From Symbiodinium kawagutii (lineage: Eukaryota > Sar > Dinophyceae > Suessiales > Symbiodiniaceae): a stretch of 64,000 nucleotides of DNA. The stretch's first letter is position 1; the number at the start of each line of letters is the position of its first letter. Positions 34,687 through 47,436 of this stretch are shown one piece after another. Location: positions 879,834 through 943,833 of the forward strand of contig VSDK01012543.1 in assembly GCA_009767595.1 (NCBI GenBank). Reading direction: 5' to 3'. The position numbers were made by a program, and so were the translations under genes. The notes beneath the pieces are model-generated. The model worked only from the letters and a program-made list of their open reading frames with translations, made no database searches and was not told the origin of the DNA.

Positions 34687-34786
34687 TGGCTATGGGTCAA
34701 TATTAACCATCCATATTAAACAACAATAATGGGGAAAACAATGGTTGATGATGGGAACCAAGGGCACAGGTTTTTGACCCACAGCC
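34687..34786 (-). mobile_element. Family B element
   Basis: GGCTATGGGTCAATATTAACC to GGTTTTTGACCCACAGCC, with GATGGGAACCAAGGGCACAGG inside. Confidence 0.65.
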
Positions 34787-34824
34787 TTACAAATATCAAA
34801 CCACTTCTTCTTTGGCAAACTGGC

Positions 34825-34950
34825 AGATTCACCGCTGCGGCGAAGTTGGGGACCATGTTTGGGCGGTGTGACCCGCCTCTCGGGAGCCACGGATTTGAAC
34901 CGTCACGGCACCTCAGGCGGTGCGGCTCGCGTGCACCACGAGTGATGAGC
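34825..34950. other. GC-rich exon-like islet
   Basis: Plus reads FTAAAKLGTMFGRCDPP then LGSHGFEPSRHLRRCGSR. Minus reads LAHHSWCTRAAPPE to GAG|GTGCCG. It contains a tRNA B-box-like word but no tRNA fold. Confidence 0.3.
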
Positions 34951-35174
34951 CAGCTGAGGATGGTTCACCAGTAGCAACTACTAGTACTAGCCACCATATG
35001 GGACCACCAAGTTATGAACGCTTTATGATTTCAGGGTAGCTGGTACTAGGCTAGCTGGTTTCTAATCTACATCAACTCATCCAAGTCGATGAACGTTTTC
35101 TGAACGGTTCTTTCGGTTTAAATGGTTAAAAAACTGCATGATAGCTGGGGGTACTAGCTGGTTGCTTGACCAGT

Positions 35175-35284
35175 TGGTGGTTTCTCAAGCCAGTTTGGGA
35201 ACCCTCAAGTTATGGATGGTTTGATGGTTTATTATCATAAATGGTTTTGGATGATAACGGTACCTCCAATTTTGAGAAAACACC
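35175..35284. mobile_element. Family A element
   Basis: GGTGGTTTCTCAAGCCAGTTTG to CCAATTTTGAGAAAACACC; flanks AGTT/ATTT differ at one base. Confidence 0.6.
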
Positions 35285-36484
35285 ATTTGGCGACCACTTG
35301 TTCTAACTGGTTGGTTGGCGACCAAGAGCGATAGCTAGAAACCATTCAAGCACCTTTGACCAACACAGTAGCTACTAATCAGTGCTACTGATCAGTGATA
35401 CCAGTAGCTAATAATTGAATAGCTACCAGTCGCTACTTGCTATTCATCAGTGCTTCACCAACTAACCAGCTAGTAATCAATTAGTGGTTGACAAATAATT
35501 GTCTGCTATTTGGCATCAACAATGGATATTAACAAGCCTGACTGGATGACAAATGACAATAGTTCTAAATACTGGATGACAAATGATTGGCACCTGACCA
35601 CCGAGCCCCCATGCTGTCTTCCAAGCTCCCAAAGCGCGAACGTAAGGCCTCATGGCTATCCCAGAGACATGGCCAAGGCTTCGTGCTGCTTACTGAGCCC
35701 TCCAAAGAACCACTGGCAATAAGTGATCAATAATGTGATCAGATACGCACTAGTGGTTGATATCTCATGAGTGATATAAAGCTGTAAAGCCAATATCAAC
35801 CAGTGGATTGACCAGTTATTTAGCAATATTCAGTATTTGATTTTAATCGTATTTTGATATTAACTATATAATAAGTAATCAATGAAGGAAAGGTAGGTTA
35901 ATGGTTGATAATGAGTAGCATTACCTTAACCAACTAGTTGATATCCAAGAGTAATGCTGACATTAACCTGTAGCATCATCTACTATGTTGACATCCATGA
36001 GTAATATCAAGCCTGCAACCATCCTTCACAAGTAATACGTTCTAGCATCAACAGATATGAACCACGAACCGCCATTCAACAATCACTATCAACGATGTTG
36101 GGTTGATAGTGCTTCACCCCTGCCAACACTAGCTTGCAAATTAACATCTCTCAATCAAACCAGCAAAAAGTCTTGCTTTTTGTAACCCATCAGGGAGGGA
36201 GGCGCTTTGGTAGAAAATGCTGCTGGTTTTTCCTACCCTTTTTGGCAATTGCTAGTGCTGGTTAGAAGTTAGAGTCCGATTTTTTGCAAGAATAATATCA
36301 ACCCCACAGTTTCCTTTTAGCAACCTTGACCCCAAAAGGGCAATCCACGGCTTGGAAACAAAAGGCAGTCCAACAGTGCATCAACCAAAGGGTATCATCT
36401 GATGATCAGTGAATGAACCATTTGAATAAAAGAAACGAACTGACTAACGAACAAGCAAAAAAAGAAAGAAACGAACCAACGCGA

Positions 36485-36575
36485 CGGTGTTGCTCTTCCC
36501 CTGTTTCATCTCCGACCATCCGAGGCCCCCTACACTGCCACGCTGTGAGCCCGGGAGAGCTGGCCTTGGCTTGGC
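36485..36575. other. GC-rich exon-like islet
   Basis: Open on both strands (plus RRCCSSPVSSPTIRGPL; minus AWQCRGPRMVGDETGEE). No clear splice pair. Confidence 0.25.
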
Positions 36576-36868
36576 TGGGGCTTATGACTCTACCCATGAT
36601 CCCAAGATGATATGCTGGGTGCTGAACGGCCTTTGATGAAGGATGGTTTGATGTTGGCTAAAAATGGTCAATAATGGGGAGATACTGCTAGTGATGCTTA
36701 ATGATGGTTAGATGCTGTTTGAAGGATGGTTTGATAATGGTGAAACCATGCGTGATCATTTTAGTAAGAGATGATGGTTGTCATTACAATCATGTGGACT
36801 TGTGGAAGTCAATGTTGGCGAATGGAAAGGCAAAGATCACCTGGACAAATGAACTTCCATTAACAATA

Positions 36869-37004
36869 TGTTTGTTTCTTAAGTCACAGGAGTACCTCGA
36901 GATCATCCAATAGAAATTACTTATACAAATAAACTACAATATCTATCATTTACGACAATAAACCAACCATTTTGGGGGGACCCCTATGGCTTCAGAAACC
37001 CCCA
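36869..37004. mobile_element. Family A element, diverged
   Basis: GTTTCTTAAGTCACAGGAG to GGGGGGACCCCTATGGCTTCAG then AAACCCCC. It abuts a short (CA)n run. Confidence 0.5.
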
Positions 37005-37849
37005 CACACACACACAACCACCAATCTTCACCGTCATTTCTCGCATCAATGGTTGCTGCCGAGCGACGACTCGGAAAACATCATGGGACCGCCCCAGTCC
37101 TGCGAAGCATGGGAATCAAAGCCAAGCAGCTTCGATTTCTAAAGCAGCTATGGTGGGTATGGGTGTAACGATCGATACATCCACTGGCCTCGTTGGAGGT
37201 TGATGTTTTTGAATTACGAGACTGCACGCTTGTGTTTAAGCGATTTCGCCTGGACTGCAATAATTGGGGGATTGTGCCCAAATCATTGGCTTGTTAGAAT
37301 CAACAAACTGTTGTGGCTCTGATTGAACCTGGTTGTCGAGGAAGTCATCAAGGATCATTTTCAGTATAACCAACCACTTTCACATCTACCATGGCAGCTT
37401 GGAAATGCTTATATCACTAGTCACCGGTGGCCGTTGGGTGCTATCTCCTATTAAAACACAGGTGACTATCACTAGATCAGGGTATTTAACAAGAGATAGA
37501 ACCACTACATCTCTCAGAGATCGAGCCGAACTGGCGACTTGGCCTGCTATCTTCCATCAAAACACAGTATCAACCGCATGTAGCCATTGGCAACCATTGA
37601 TGACCGGCATTGAACCATCCCCAACAAAAACGTAAGCCTCCTTTCACCATCATGTAACCACCACTTAACCACCATGGTTTACCACTATTTGTGCATCCTC
37701 ACCACATATCCGCCATTTTCTTGCCACCATTCAACAATATTTGAACAAGTATTTCCATCATTCAGGAACCATTTCCACCACCATGAAACGACTGCATTTC
37801 ACAACGTGACCAACTGGCATTGTGCACCAGCACACATCAACATGCCGCT

Positions 37850-37978
37850 TCCGTACAGTCCGGTGTATTGCTCTGCCGTCGAGGAGGTGTCGAAGGGTGG
37901 TTCAGCGGCGCTGCCGTGCCTGACTTTGGCAAATCGTTGGGTGATGCTGCACCATCATGGTTGGGAGGTGGGAGACTA
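37850..37978. other. GC-rich exon-like islet
   Basis: Plus frame reads QSGVLLCRRGGVEGWFSG, AAVPDFGKSLGDAAPS, WLGGG. The minus strand is open too. No decisive splice site. Confidence 0.3.
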
Positions 37979-37999
37979 CGGTAGTTGAGTAACAGTTCA

Positions 38000-39080
38000 A
38001 TCATGGTTTCAAAGATGGTTAGGTGGTAGTTAAATGGTTCTGATTACGCTGGTTTAATGTTTCGTGATGGTTAGAGTGATCATCAATCATGGCTAGATTA
38101 TGGCTCATTTGCCCAAATAACACTTGAAATTTGGGCACATCATGGCCAAGCCATGGTTCAATCATGGATGAGCAACCGCTAAGTTATGTTCAGATGATGA
38201 CTAAACGATGGTTTTCGATAACCAATGATGGCGCGTGATTTGCCCTGTTGGTAACTCACCCTGGCGAGCCATAGATGACCTGGTTCGACCTGCACATGTG
38301 TACGCCATGTGGCGATCGGGTCCTTTTTATGTTGCCTATATACCCTTGGCCAATTTTCTATGGCTGGCTGGAAACTTACCTTGCTCAGAAAACCATTGCC
38401 AGAAATGTTAGTTGGATAATGGTTCATTGCCAGCCGTACATGAAATCTCCTCTCATGCGTCCGAATCAATGAGCCCCAAAAAAAGAATCGGTGAGTGTTT
38501 CCTACAATTTGGGTCCCTCCATAGCCTTAAGGAATCATCCGGATGTTTAAAATCATCATGACTAACATTCTTTGGGTGTTTCGCGTTTAAGAATCATCAT
38601 GTTGATGGATCCGGGGGTCCCCCGTGGCTCTGGATACCACAGGAAAAGTTGTCTTCGAAACCTTCGGCACCGTCCAAGGTTGCTTCATCCCAGGCATGGT
38701 GGTGGCTCAGAACTGGCTAAGCTGGAAAATCACCAACTTATTCGTACGTAAATCATCCAAAAATGGTAGATCTTCTGTCGCCGCGAGTTTATAGCACGCC
38801 AACTATGAAGCTTCACCAGCCAAATCGAACTACTTTAATCTACTTTGTTTGTTCAATCACCTATGGGGATGAACCATTCAGTGGCAGACTCTTTGCTCAT
38901 ACATCACATTTTGCACGATTATATGTATTTATATATACTATATCTATGTCCGTGTGTTAATTGATCTATTCAAAAAAGTAAACATACTTCAACAATCAAT
39001 ACGTATGAATACATTATTTTCAATACTTATGAATACTTATGAATACAATCAAGTTGCATGTTCATACATCAGTTCTGCGC
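38000..39080. other. Gene-free stretch
   Basis: G-rich then mixed sequence. A possible eroded family A end lies at about 38608-38640. Nothing else is supported. Confidence 0.4.
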
Positions 39081-39094
39081 CACTCACCATTTAC

Positions 39095-39190
39095 AACAAC
39101 ACCGCCTGGTCACACAGATTGGTGCCTGGTTGTGGCAACACTGGCGCTGTGGCGGCGGAAACACCGCCGGATCCCTGAGGAGAGCGAGGG
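39095..39190. other. GC-rich exon-like islet
   Basis: Plus reads LVVATLALWRRKHRRIPEE then SEGPSWSN, hydrophobic then basic like a membrane anchor. Minus reads QGSGGVSAATAPVLPQPG. Confidence 0.3.
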
Positions 39191-39603
39191 CCCAAGTTGG
39201 TCCAATCATCAGACTGCTGAGAGATGGCTGATCAATGGTTTTTTGATGGCTAGAGATGGCAAGTGAGGCTTATAAATGATGGTGATGCTGGTGAAGGATG
39301 GTCAAATGATGGCTGAATGATGGGGAAATGTGGTGAAGAATGATGAAACATGGCCAACTGTAGTTCAAGTGCGGTTAAATGATGGCTAAAAGAGTTGCTA
39401 TGTGCTGGTGAAAAGAATTGTTGGTAAACTGTTGATAGTGACTCACAATTCTCAACAAAGGCTTTCAGTGATTCTCAGGGGGCTTGAAAGCCAAGATAAC
39501 AACCATGAGATGGAATCGCAAGCCAGGGCTATACTGATCGCTGGTCTAAGTCATTTCATCCACGGCTTCAAGGTGCCATTGGCTTGCCTTAGACGTGGTA
39601 ATA

Positions 39604-39723
39604 TGGCCATGGGTCAAGGCTTTAACCAACCAACTTTCATGGGGGATAATCACCGACAATAACAGGGAAAGCAATGATTAATGATGGGGGAACCAGCGGT
39701 ACAGGGTTTTGACCCACAGCCAT
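39604..39723 (-). mobile_element. Family B element with ATAT duplication
   Basis: GGCCATGGGTCAAGGCTTTAA to GGGTTTTGACCCACAGCC, flanked by ATAT on both sides. Confidence 0.7.
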
Positions 39724-40214
39724 ATTGACACCATTGGTTTAGCCAAGGAGCCAACACTCAAGGAATTGATTGTGTAATGGGACAAGACGGTTATTGTCAG
39801 ATTCTCCACAATAGAGTAGCGCCACTTGAGATTTGAATGTCTCCATGAACCATTTATTGGCCAGCAATTATCATGGTGGTACCACAATATATGTACGGAC
39901 CCAAATTCTACAATGATTTGTTGCGAAAGGATCCTGGTTGCAAGCAACAACATGGTAAAAGCCATGGCATAAAGAATTTCTGAATGCATGGGGCATGAGC
40001 ATAGTGCTCTAACACGATGATTGATCAACCACCATCAACCATGATGACCAGCCATTCTCCACCGCTACCAAGCATCAAACTGACAATCAAGCGTTATTAA
40101 CCCTTACCAGCCACCAATGACGTCGCCAACCATTATTACCCCCAGCCCCTAGCTATTAACTCTTGGTATTTCTCTCTCCTTCAAAAGTCTATCATGAGCT
40201 ATTCTATTTTTGAT

Positions 40215-40345
40215 CGTCTCTCTCCTTCTATTCTCTTCTTCTATTCTCTCCTTCTATTCTCTCCTTCTATTCTCTCCTTCTATTCTCTCTTTCTATTCTT
40301 ATTCTCTTCTTTCTCTCCGTCTCTCTCTCTCTCCCTCTCACCATT
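40215..40345. repeat. CTTCTATTCTCT pyrimidine tandem repeat
   Basis: Units of about 12-13 bp (TCTCCTTCTATTC), then (CT)n. The strand is almost pure pyrimidine. Confidence 0.85.
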
Positions 40346-40441
40346 CCTACCATAGGTGTAAACCAGTGATCAACCATCAACCATGACATTCATGGCTGGC
40401 ACCCTGGCCATGCCCGGCCAACCCACCATCCAACCCCGCAC

Positions 40442-40529
40442 CTCGGTCCCACCAAAGGCTGCGCTCCTCGGTAGAGGCTGAGCTCGGACGGTGCAGGTGG
40501 ACGCTTGAAGAAGCCGCAGGGTTCGTCCA
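40442..40529 (-). CDS. Candidate exon, minus strand
   Basis: From AAATTCAG|TG it reads DEPCGFFKRPPAPSELSLY then RGAQPLVGP and ends at CCGAG|GTGCGG: 88 bp, same phase at both ends. Clean codons and a good donor. No family recognised. Confidence 0.45.
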
Positions 40530-40578
40530 CTGAATTTCTGGAGACCAAGAAAATCAATTGCAGACCATTACTATTTTA

Positions 40579-40683
40579 TGGGGGGTTCTCAAATCTGGAA
40601 ACCCCAAAGATATGGTTGGTTGATTACTTTACATTGCTACTAAATTGGATCATTTGGGGTACCCCCAATTTTTGAAACACCCA
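40579..40683. mobile_element. Family A element
   Basis: GGGGGGTTCTCAAATCTGG to GGGGTACCCCCAATTTTTGAAACACCC, 50 bp from the exon at 40529. Confidence 0.6.
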
Positions 40684-40914
40684 TATGTTGGATTGTAGGT
40701 CGGGCAACCACTATTGGCAATTGTTAACGATTATTACCCACGGTTGATGGTTGATCATTCACTATCAAACACTATCACTTTAACGACCATGGTTATCATT
40801 ATTATCAACCATGATTATGCACTATTGGCCATTATGGACCATTATTATCCATGGTCAATGGTTTATCATTAGCGTTCTTAACCATTCTATTGACCACCTC
40901 ATTCTTGGCTCAGC

Positions 40915-41025
40915 AACAATCCATGACCCCTGAGGTACTGACAAGGCTTCGCGCTCGGATGCGGGCCACAGTTCCAGGAGAGCCTCTGAATGGCTGTCAC
41001 GACGGGGCGATGGTTCCCTGCAGGT
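40915..41025. other. GC-rich exon-like islet
   Basis: Minus frame after GCCATTCAG reads SEALLELWPASEREALS then VPQGSWIVAEPR. Plus frame reads QQQSMTPEVLTRLRARMR then ATVPGEP. Both are protein-like. Confidence 0.35.
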
Positions 41026-41174
41026 CTAGCGATGATCAAAACCATCCATGATGGTTTATAACCTGGTCTGAAATTCTCAGTATGGTTTAGTATGGGTATT
41101 TGATGTCCACTAATGATCATCCATGATGTTTTCTATGGTTTATACCTATGTATAATATGGATTCATAGTGGTTG

Positions 41175-41280
41175 TAGTGGTGAATAGTGCTTAAACCACC
41201 TCCATGATCATGACCAGAACCACTATTCACCACTCAAATGACCATTGTGAACATTGAGTGGTGAATAGTGCTTAACAGTG
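41175..41280. repeat. Inverted repeat TTGAGTGGTGAATAGTGCTTAA
   Basis: AACCACTATTCACCACTCAA (about 41219) faces TTGAGTGGTGAATAGTGCTT (about 41253). A third partial arm lies at 41178. Confidence 0.7.
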
Positions 41281-41683
41281 GTGAATGGAGCTTAGTGATA
41301 ATCATCACCAAGGTGATTAGTCATAGAGATAATGGTATTTAATGGCGTAGCAATAGCTTATGGTTGTGTGTAAAAAACCTATGATTAAACGGCAATCGTG
41401 TGGGTCAAGCTCTTAATCCACAAGTTATAGTTCAAAAGTTATGATCACAAAGCTGGAAACCATAGACTCTATGTACCTACTTTGCACACGCCATCTCGAC
41501 CTAACGTCAATGGCCCTCAAACAAAACCTCCAAACTCCAACAGCCAATGATCACTAGCCCTGAACGCCTCTTGCAGAGTTCCAGTATGGCCAGTTGTCCT
41601 ACCAACGTATACAGAAGTGATGCTTCACAAGGGGCCCCTGCTACATGTCAATTAGTTGGCTAAGTGCACTGTTCTTGTTGATA

Positions 41684-41730
41684 TGGGTGTTTCTCAAAAA
41701 AGGGGTACCCCCAAATCATTCATTAGATTG
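41684..41730. mobile_element. Family A left-end fragment
   Basis: GGGTGTTTCTCAAAAAAGGG then GTACCCCCAAATCATTC without a matching right end. Similar solo ends lie at about 11643, 24648 and 33992. Confidence 0.5.
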
Positions 41731-42017
41731 ATCATTTTTATCATTTATGATCGCAAATCACCCATATTGCTACAGACTCATGGTTCATACAATAGCAAAA
41801 TCGCAACCGCAACAGTTGTGACTTGCTGAATGGTTGTGTTTTGAATTCCAGGGCCGCCGCAGGGTCCCGCATGCAAAACGAAACAGGCTCCCCGATCCCA
41901 AAAATACCATGATCAATCATGACAATTGTCATTCCATGTGCTCCCCTGTACATACATGTCTGAGAATTTGCTGATGACCGTTGGACTGGTTTGGAGGGAT
42001 GTCTGCCAACATCAACA

Positions 42018-42120
42018 TGGGTGTTTCTCGAAACGGGGGTACCCCAAAATGGTTGCTTTATTACTGTAAATGACTAATAAAAATGATTTAGGGGTACCCC
42101 TATGACTTGAGAAACCACCA
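42018..42120. mobile_element. Family A element with ACAT duplication
   Basis: GGGTGTTTCTCGAAACGGGG to CTATGACTTGAGAAACCACC, flanked by ACAT on both sides. Confidence 0.7.
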
Positions 42121-42530
42121 CATGTCATAGTGTGTCAGGATCCATGGACCAACATGGTCATCAACCATCAGTGAGGTCTTCCTCCACGTTCCTCCTTCAG
42201 TGGCCAACCCTGGGCCTGAAAACGCTCCGCTGAACCAGGCCTGGCTTTCCCACGGCAGCTGGTGTTTCATGCGTGCCATGACCAACAACCCGCAGTTTCT
42301 CTAAGGTACGCGGTCTGATTCCAAGGATGCTCCGATGTAAGTGTGGATTTTTGATGGTTGTTGCGCAATCGTTGCGTAACTTGCTCTTCAACAGCGTGAG
42401 CTTTTCGATCAGCTTGAAACAAATTGGTGTTGTCACAGTTGGAAACTGATGGACATCAAGCCTAGGCTAGTCGGAAACATGTAGACGCACCTGGATCCCC
42501 AAACAAGCGAACAGAAACTGTTGTTTCCCC

Positions 42531-42855
<325 letters not shown>

Positions 42856-43309
42856 ACCAGAACCCTTGTTTGATTCGAGAGAACTATGACAACACCAGGG
42901 CGAAACAGCTTCTGGATCTTCCATGTATCCTTCTAGTGACTAGAAGTACGGCCGTGAAAAATCTGTCTTAGTTGTCTTACTTCCAACCTCCCAGCGATGC
43001 TAACCAGCTATTGAGATGGTCGCTAAAATGATGTACTAAACAGCCAGTGCCGGTGGTTACCAAACCATACCTGTGCCACCCACCGGCGAAGCCAAACAAT
43101 GGTGAACCCGGATTTTCCCTTGATTGGGCTGATTTCAAGTAACATAGAAGTTCACCTGTGATAAAGTTTAAAGGTTATTTTTCCTTCCGTGGGTCAACAA
43201 GAGTTAAAAACTGTTCAAAACTGGTTGTTAATTTTTAAAAAGTGTAGTCAACAATGATTGATGACGATCGTAACTATAGTGAATCTGTGCCAACCATGCT
43301 TAATCGTAA

Positions 43310-43420
43310 GTGCAAACAGCTTGGGAAAACTCCGCCAGTTGGAGCACCAGCTGGCACACAATTCCCAGCAGTCGCCAACAGCTCTGCACCTGATGCCAGG
43401 TTGTTCCCGTGCTTTCTTCA
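43310..43420. other. Exon-like islet
   Basis: Plus frame LGKLRQLEHQLAHNS then QQSPTALHLMP to CCAG|GTTGTT looks coiled-coil-like. Minus is also open. Confidence 0.3.
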
Positions 43421-43792
43421 ACAGCAGCCGCCTGGGAGAAATCTGGAGAGGACCGAAAGCATACATGGAAGATGTTTCTTAAATGACAAGATATACAGCC
43501 ATGACTCATGAAAAATGACTGCATAGATCATATGGTTTGACGATGCTGTGCAAAATATAGACTAGTAGAGGTGTTGAATGCATGAAAATGTAGTTGTATT
43601 GAATACATGAACATGTAGTTGTGTATGTATGTTGTGCAAACGTTCATTGGCCGGATGTGCAAGTGGAGTAGCATTATGGCCGGGTGAGTGAGCAGCGGTC
43701 CAAAGGGGTGGGTCCTTGATGCTGGTTGCCCGATAGGCCTTTCCACCATGGACAGTGATGAGCCCCTCTATTCCGGGCACTGGAATCAACAT

Positions 43793-43795
43793 CAC

Positions 43796-43833
<38 letters not shown>

Positions 43834-43862
43834 ACATCGCCACCACTACCACCACCATCATC
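43793..43862. repeat. (CAT)n microsatellite
   Basis: About 14 near-perfect CAT triplets followed by CACCAC interruptions. Confidence 0.9.
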
Positions 43863-45009
43863 AGAATCATTTCCATGAGTGTTGTGATAACCAATCTCAT
43901 GCCACTCTCGTCCAGGTTGTCAGGTTCATGTTCAAATCACCTTTCCACCAAATGACACCCCACTGCTTCCACGCAACCGGCTCAGGGTTTGACTGGGTGT
44001 AGCTTCGAGCTTGCTCATTCTGTCGGAGCAAAGCCTGCACGATCAAATGTGAGTTGAAAGATGTCCAGCTCGGAGACAAGAGCAGAGCGAGCGATCGTCA
44101 ATCATAGCGATCATCAGAATCAGTAGGGTCACAGCTGGGATATTCACCAATCAAAGCAACTCACAATTGTTCTGATCCAGTAGCAAGGACGTAACAAGTA
44201 GGAAGCAGCAACTAGCAAGGATCGATTGTTACTTGCAACTGTTGATCCAATTGATTGGAGAAACATGGAGAAACTACCAGGGAAACAACAACTCACTACC
44301 GCAGGGATCCATTTCATCAAACATCCTGCGGTATTTGGCACTTGCATCGGATGCATCAGGGGCACTGTGCAAGTGGACAACCCCCGTGCACCTGAAGGAG
44401 CGTCCAGGAGTTGGATGCCTGACAGTGATGACAGCAGTGGCTGCATGAAATCAGCAGAGAGACAGCCACGAGTACAGCCATTAGTTATCTCTAGTGGTTA
44501 TCAACGCTTCAGTTCACAACGTTTAACAAATCATCAGTTCACATGTGATGAAGTGTAAAGCTGAACATATGATGAAGTGTAGTGTTGATTTGGCGGGTTG
44601 GTAGCAAATAGAAGAATTCTATTGATAAATGTGGCTCAGTAATAAGTGACGGTTTAAGTACAACTGCGGTTGTAATGATGGCGGCTAGTCTAATGATGAC
44701 TGGTGGTTTGATTATAGTGGTTTGATGAGTAATTGCTCATGGTTGTCCAATAACTCATGGTTTGAAACACAGCCTGCTGATAGCTACTGCTCGATAAGAA
44801 ACACATCAACAATACATGCTGTGTCAACAAGCAGAGGTGAAACAAAGCCCTGCCACCTGACAGCCAAATACTAGACTGTTTCTATTATTTCTTCACATCT
44901 TGTGGCTCTAAGCCACCAACTAATCATGAACTAATCAACAATTAGCAGATCAACTAACCAATCATTAGCTGATCATAGCAGATCCTACCAGGTAGTCCTG
45001 TCACCTTTC

Positions 45010-45190
45010 ACCATGCGACGCCACGGGATGCCACGACTCCTGACAGTGCGAGCGCCGCAACGCACGCGAGCGCCGCGCCGCCGCTGGTGCCTCTTGAGCA
45101 TCTCCCGGAGGACTTGCAGGGCTTCCTACGTCGACCAAGCCGAGACCAGCGAAGAGACTGCGGTCCTGAAGGACGACTGGCGGCGCTTTC
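45010..45190 (+). CDS. Candidate exon, GC-rich
   Basis: Plus frame reads ATPRDATTPDSASAATHA, SAAPPLVPLEHLPEDLQ, GFLRRPSRDQRRDCGP and EGRLAALS then stop: a low-complexity Ala/Thr lead followed by an amphipathic stretch. The minus strand is fully open as well. Borders are not resolved. Confidence 0.35.
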
Positions 45191-45427
45191 ATAGCGATTA
45201 ATGGGGATGATGGTGATTTGTTTCAATGATGATTAGGTGATCACTGATGGTGGTTGAATAAAGATGTGACTGATGAGGATGCTTTTTGAAGGTTAATGAT
45301 TTCCATGGCTAATAGATGCTAATAGTGATCACTGATTGGTCGTTTCAACCATTATAATGGTGATTCTCGAAGGTTCTATCATTCAGCGCAACCAAAGTTA
45401 CGATGGTCCTGACGATGATTTCATGAT

Positions 45428-45465
45428 GATGGTGGTGGTGGTGGTGCTGCTGCTGCTGCTGCAGC

Positions 45466-45511
<46 letters not shown>

Positions 45512-45616
45512 AATGATGATGATGAAAATGATGATGATGAAAATGATGAAGAAGAAGAAGAAGATGATGATGAAGAAGAAGAAGAAGATGATGATGATGA
45601 AGAAGAAGAAGAAGAA

Positions 45617-45665
<49 letters not shown>

Positions 45666-45668
45666 TTG
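45428..45668. repeat. Compound GGT/GCT/GAT/GAA trinucleotide repeat
   Basis: (GGT)n(GCT)n then (GAT)n broken by GAAAAT and runs of GAA. Six-frame Met/Lys/His/Ile/Ser homopolymers are artefacts. Confidence 0.9.
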
Positions 45669-46697
45669 GTGGTGATCCTGCTGGTGCTCGCTTCCATAAA
45701 GATGCGACTGTTGATGACACTTGATGGTGAGCTTGTTGATGTTTGCTTGTTGCTGTTTGCCGGTTTGCTTGATGTCTTTTAGTCGTTGGTTTTTATGTTT
45801 CTTGCTCACTTCTTGTTGTTTGTGGCTTGGCTTGTTGTTTGTGGCTTGGTGGCAGCAACAGCAACAACAAAAACAATAAACGACAATTGACAACAAAAGC
45901 AGCCAAAAGATATGACCAGGATTTATGTTAAATTCAAGGTAAGTGGGTTGATATTCGATGTAACTGGGTTTGGTAAGTAGATCTAATCAACACATGTAGA
46001 TCTGCCAAGGATCCCACATGGAAGTCGCTCAGAGGGACACTGCTGACAATGATTTATTGATACCAGTCTTCATAAAGCATATATCACACCATATGTGTGT
46101 TCTTACGTGTTTTTATCCATGTTGATCCCGATATGTATGATAAATATATGATATGTGTGTGTGTGTGCGTGCATTTTTGATAACTGTGTACATTTGATCA
46201 CGTTCAAATTTACAATGATTTACACACCCGCATATATTTATGCATGTTATCAAAAATACATTGGGCACCTAAATGAACGCACACACACACACACCACACA
46301 CTTGTTTGCACTCCTAAGTCAAAAATCATTGTATACATACAATGTGGATATGTGTAATCTCCGCTGCTGCAACTGGATTGACCGCTAATATAAAAGGCTG
46401 CCAAGGAATCAAATAGAATACCAGTTGATACATCTGCCCGTGGTCAAAAATGCCTGGTCAACACATAGGCCCTCCAGATTTCCACATGTATGGAAAGCCC
46501 GGATCCGAGCAGTACATTGATCCAAGGACATGGACGAATGGAGATCCCATTGGCGCTGAAATTGTGAAACACCGACACTAAAACATAAAAGGAACCCTGA
46601 AACAATGACAGACTATTGTATCTATGTGAAATGGCTGGTTTGGCGTATTTAAACCCGTTGTAGTGGCCACACAAGACATTCCTCGCTTTAGCATTCA

Positions 46698-47085
46698 AAC
46701 TGCATTGAACAAATGTGAAACTACCTCGGGTGCATTGAACAAAAATGTGAAACTACCTCGGGTGCATTGAAAAAACATGTGAAACTACATTGGGTGCATT
46801 GAAAAAAAGTGAAACTGCCTTGGGTGCATTGAAAAAAATGTGGAACTACCTAGGGTGCATTGAAAAAAATGTGGAACTAGCTCGGGTGCATTGAAAAAAA
46901 AATGTGGAACTAGCTCGAGTGCATTGAACAAAAATCTGGAACTACCTCGGGTGCATTGAAAAAAAATCTGGAACTACCTCGGGTGCATTGAAAAAACATG
47001 TGGAACTACCTCGGGTGCATTGAAAAAAAATGTGGAACTACCTCGGGTGCATTGAAAAAAAATGTGGAACCACCTCGGGTGCATT
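46698..47085. repeat. Tandem array 1, about 12 units of 30-34 bp
   Basis: Unit: GTGCATTGAAAAAAAATGTG followed by GAACTACCTCGG, with variable A runs. Confidence 0.9.
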
Positions 47086-47118
47086 CAAAAGTCGGGAACT
47101 TTTTGACGCCCGGAACCA

Positions 47119-47349
47119 TTCAAGTGCATTGATTTTGAAGTTGACCCCCAACATAAAAATCAACGCACTCTACGGCGTACAGTGCATTGAAAACCCTATG
47201 TTTTGAGAGGGGTACATTGATTTTAAAGTTGGACCCTAACATGAGAATCAACGCACCCCCCTCAAAACATAGGGTTTTCAACGCACTCTACGGCGTACAG
47301 TGCATTGATTTTTATGTTGAGGGTCAACTTCAAAATCAACGCACTTGAA
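47119..47349. repeat. 231-bp near-perfect palindrome
   Basis: TTCAAGTGCATTGATTTTG at the left pairs with CAAAATCAACGCACTTGAA at the right. Arms of about 95 bp both contain CGCACTCTACGGCGTACAGT and AAAACCCTATGTTTTGAG or complements. The central loop (TACATTGATTTTAAAG...) is a diverged palindrome. Confidence 0.85.
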
Positions 47350-47436
47350 TGGGTTGGGGAGCCATCGACCCCCAAAGTCAACGCACTCTATGGCGTAGAG
47401 TGCATTGAAATTTTGGAGTTTGCCAGTTTTGGGGAG

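Noticed and set aside
34860-34945. tRNA gene on the minus strand (GGTTCAAATCC B-box-like word, GCACC/GGTGC stem)
   Set aside because: The acceptor stem does not pair and no clear anticodon arm forms; a B-box word alone is not enough.
45336-45896. Frames rich in Met/Lys, His, Ile or Ser
   Set aside because: They come from GAT/GAA microsatellites that are open in every frame.
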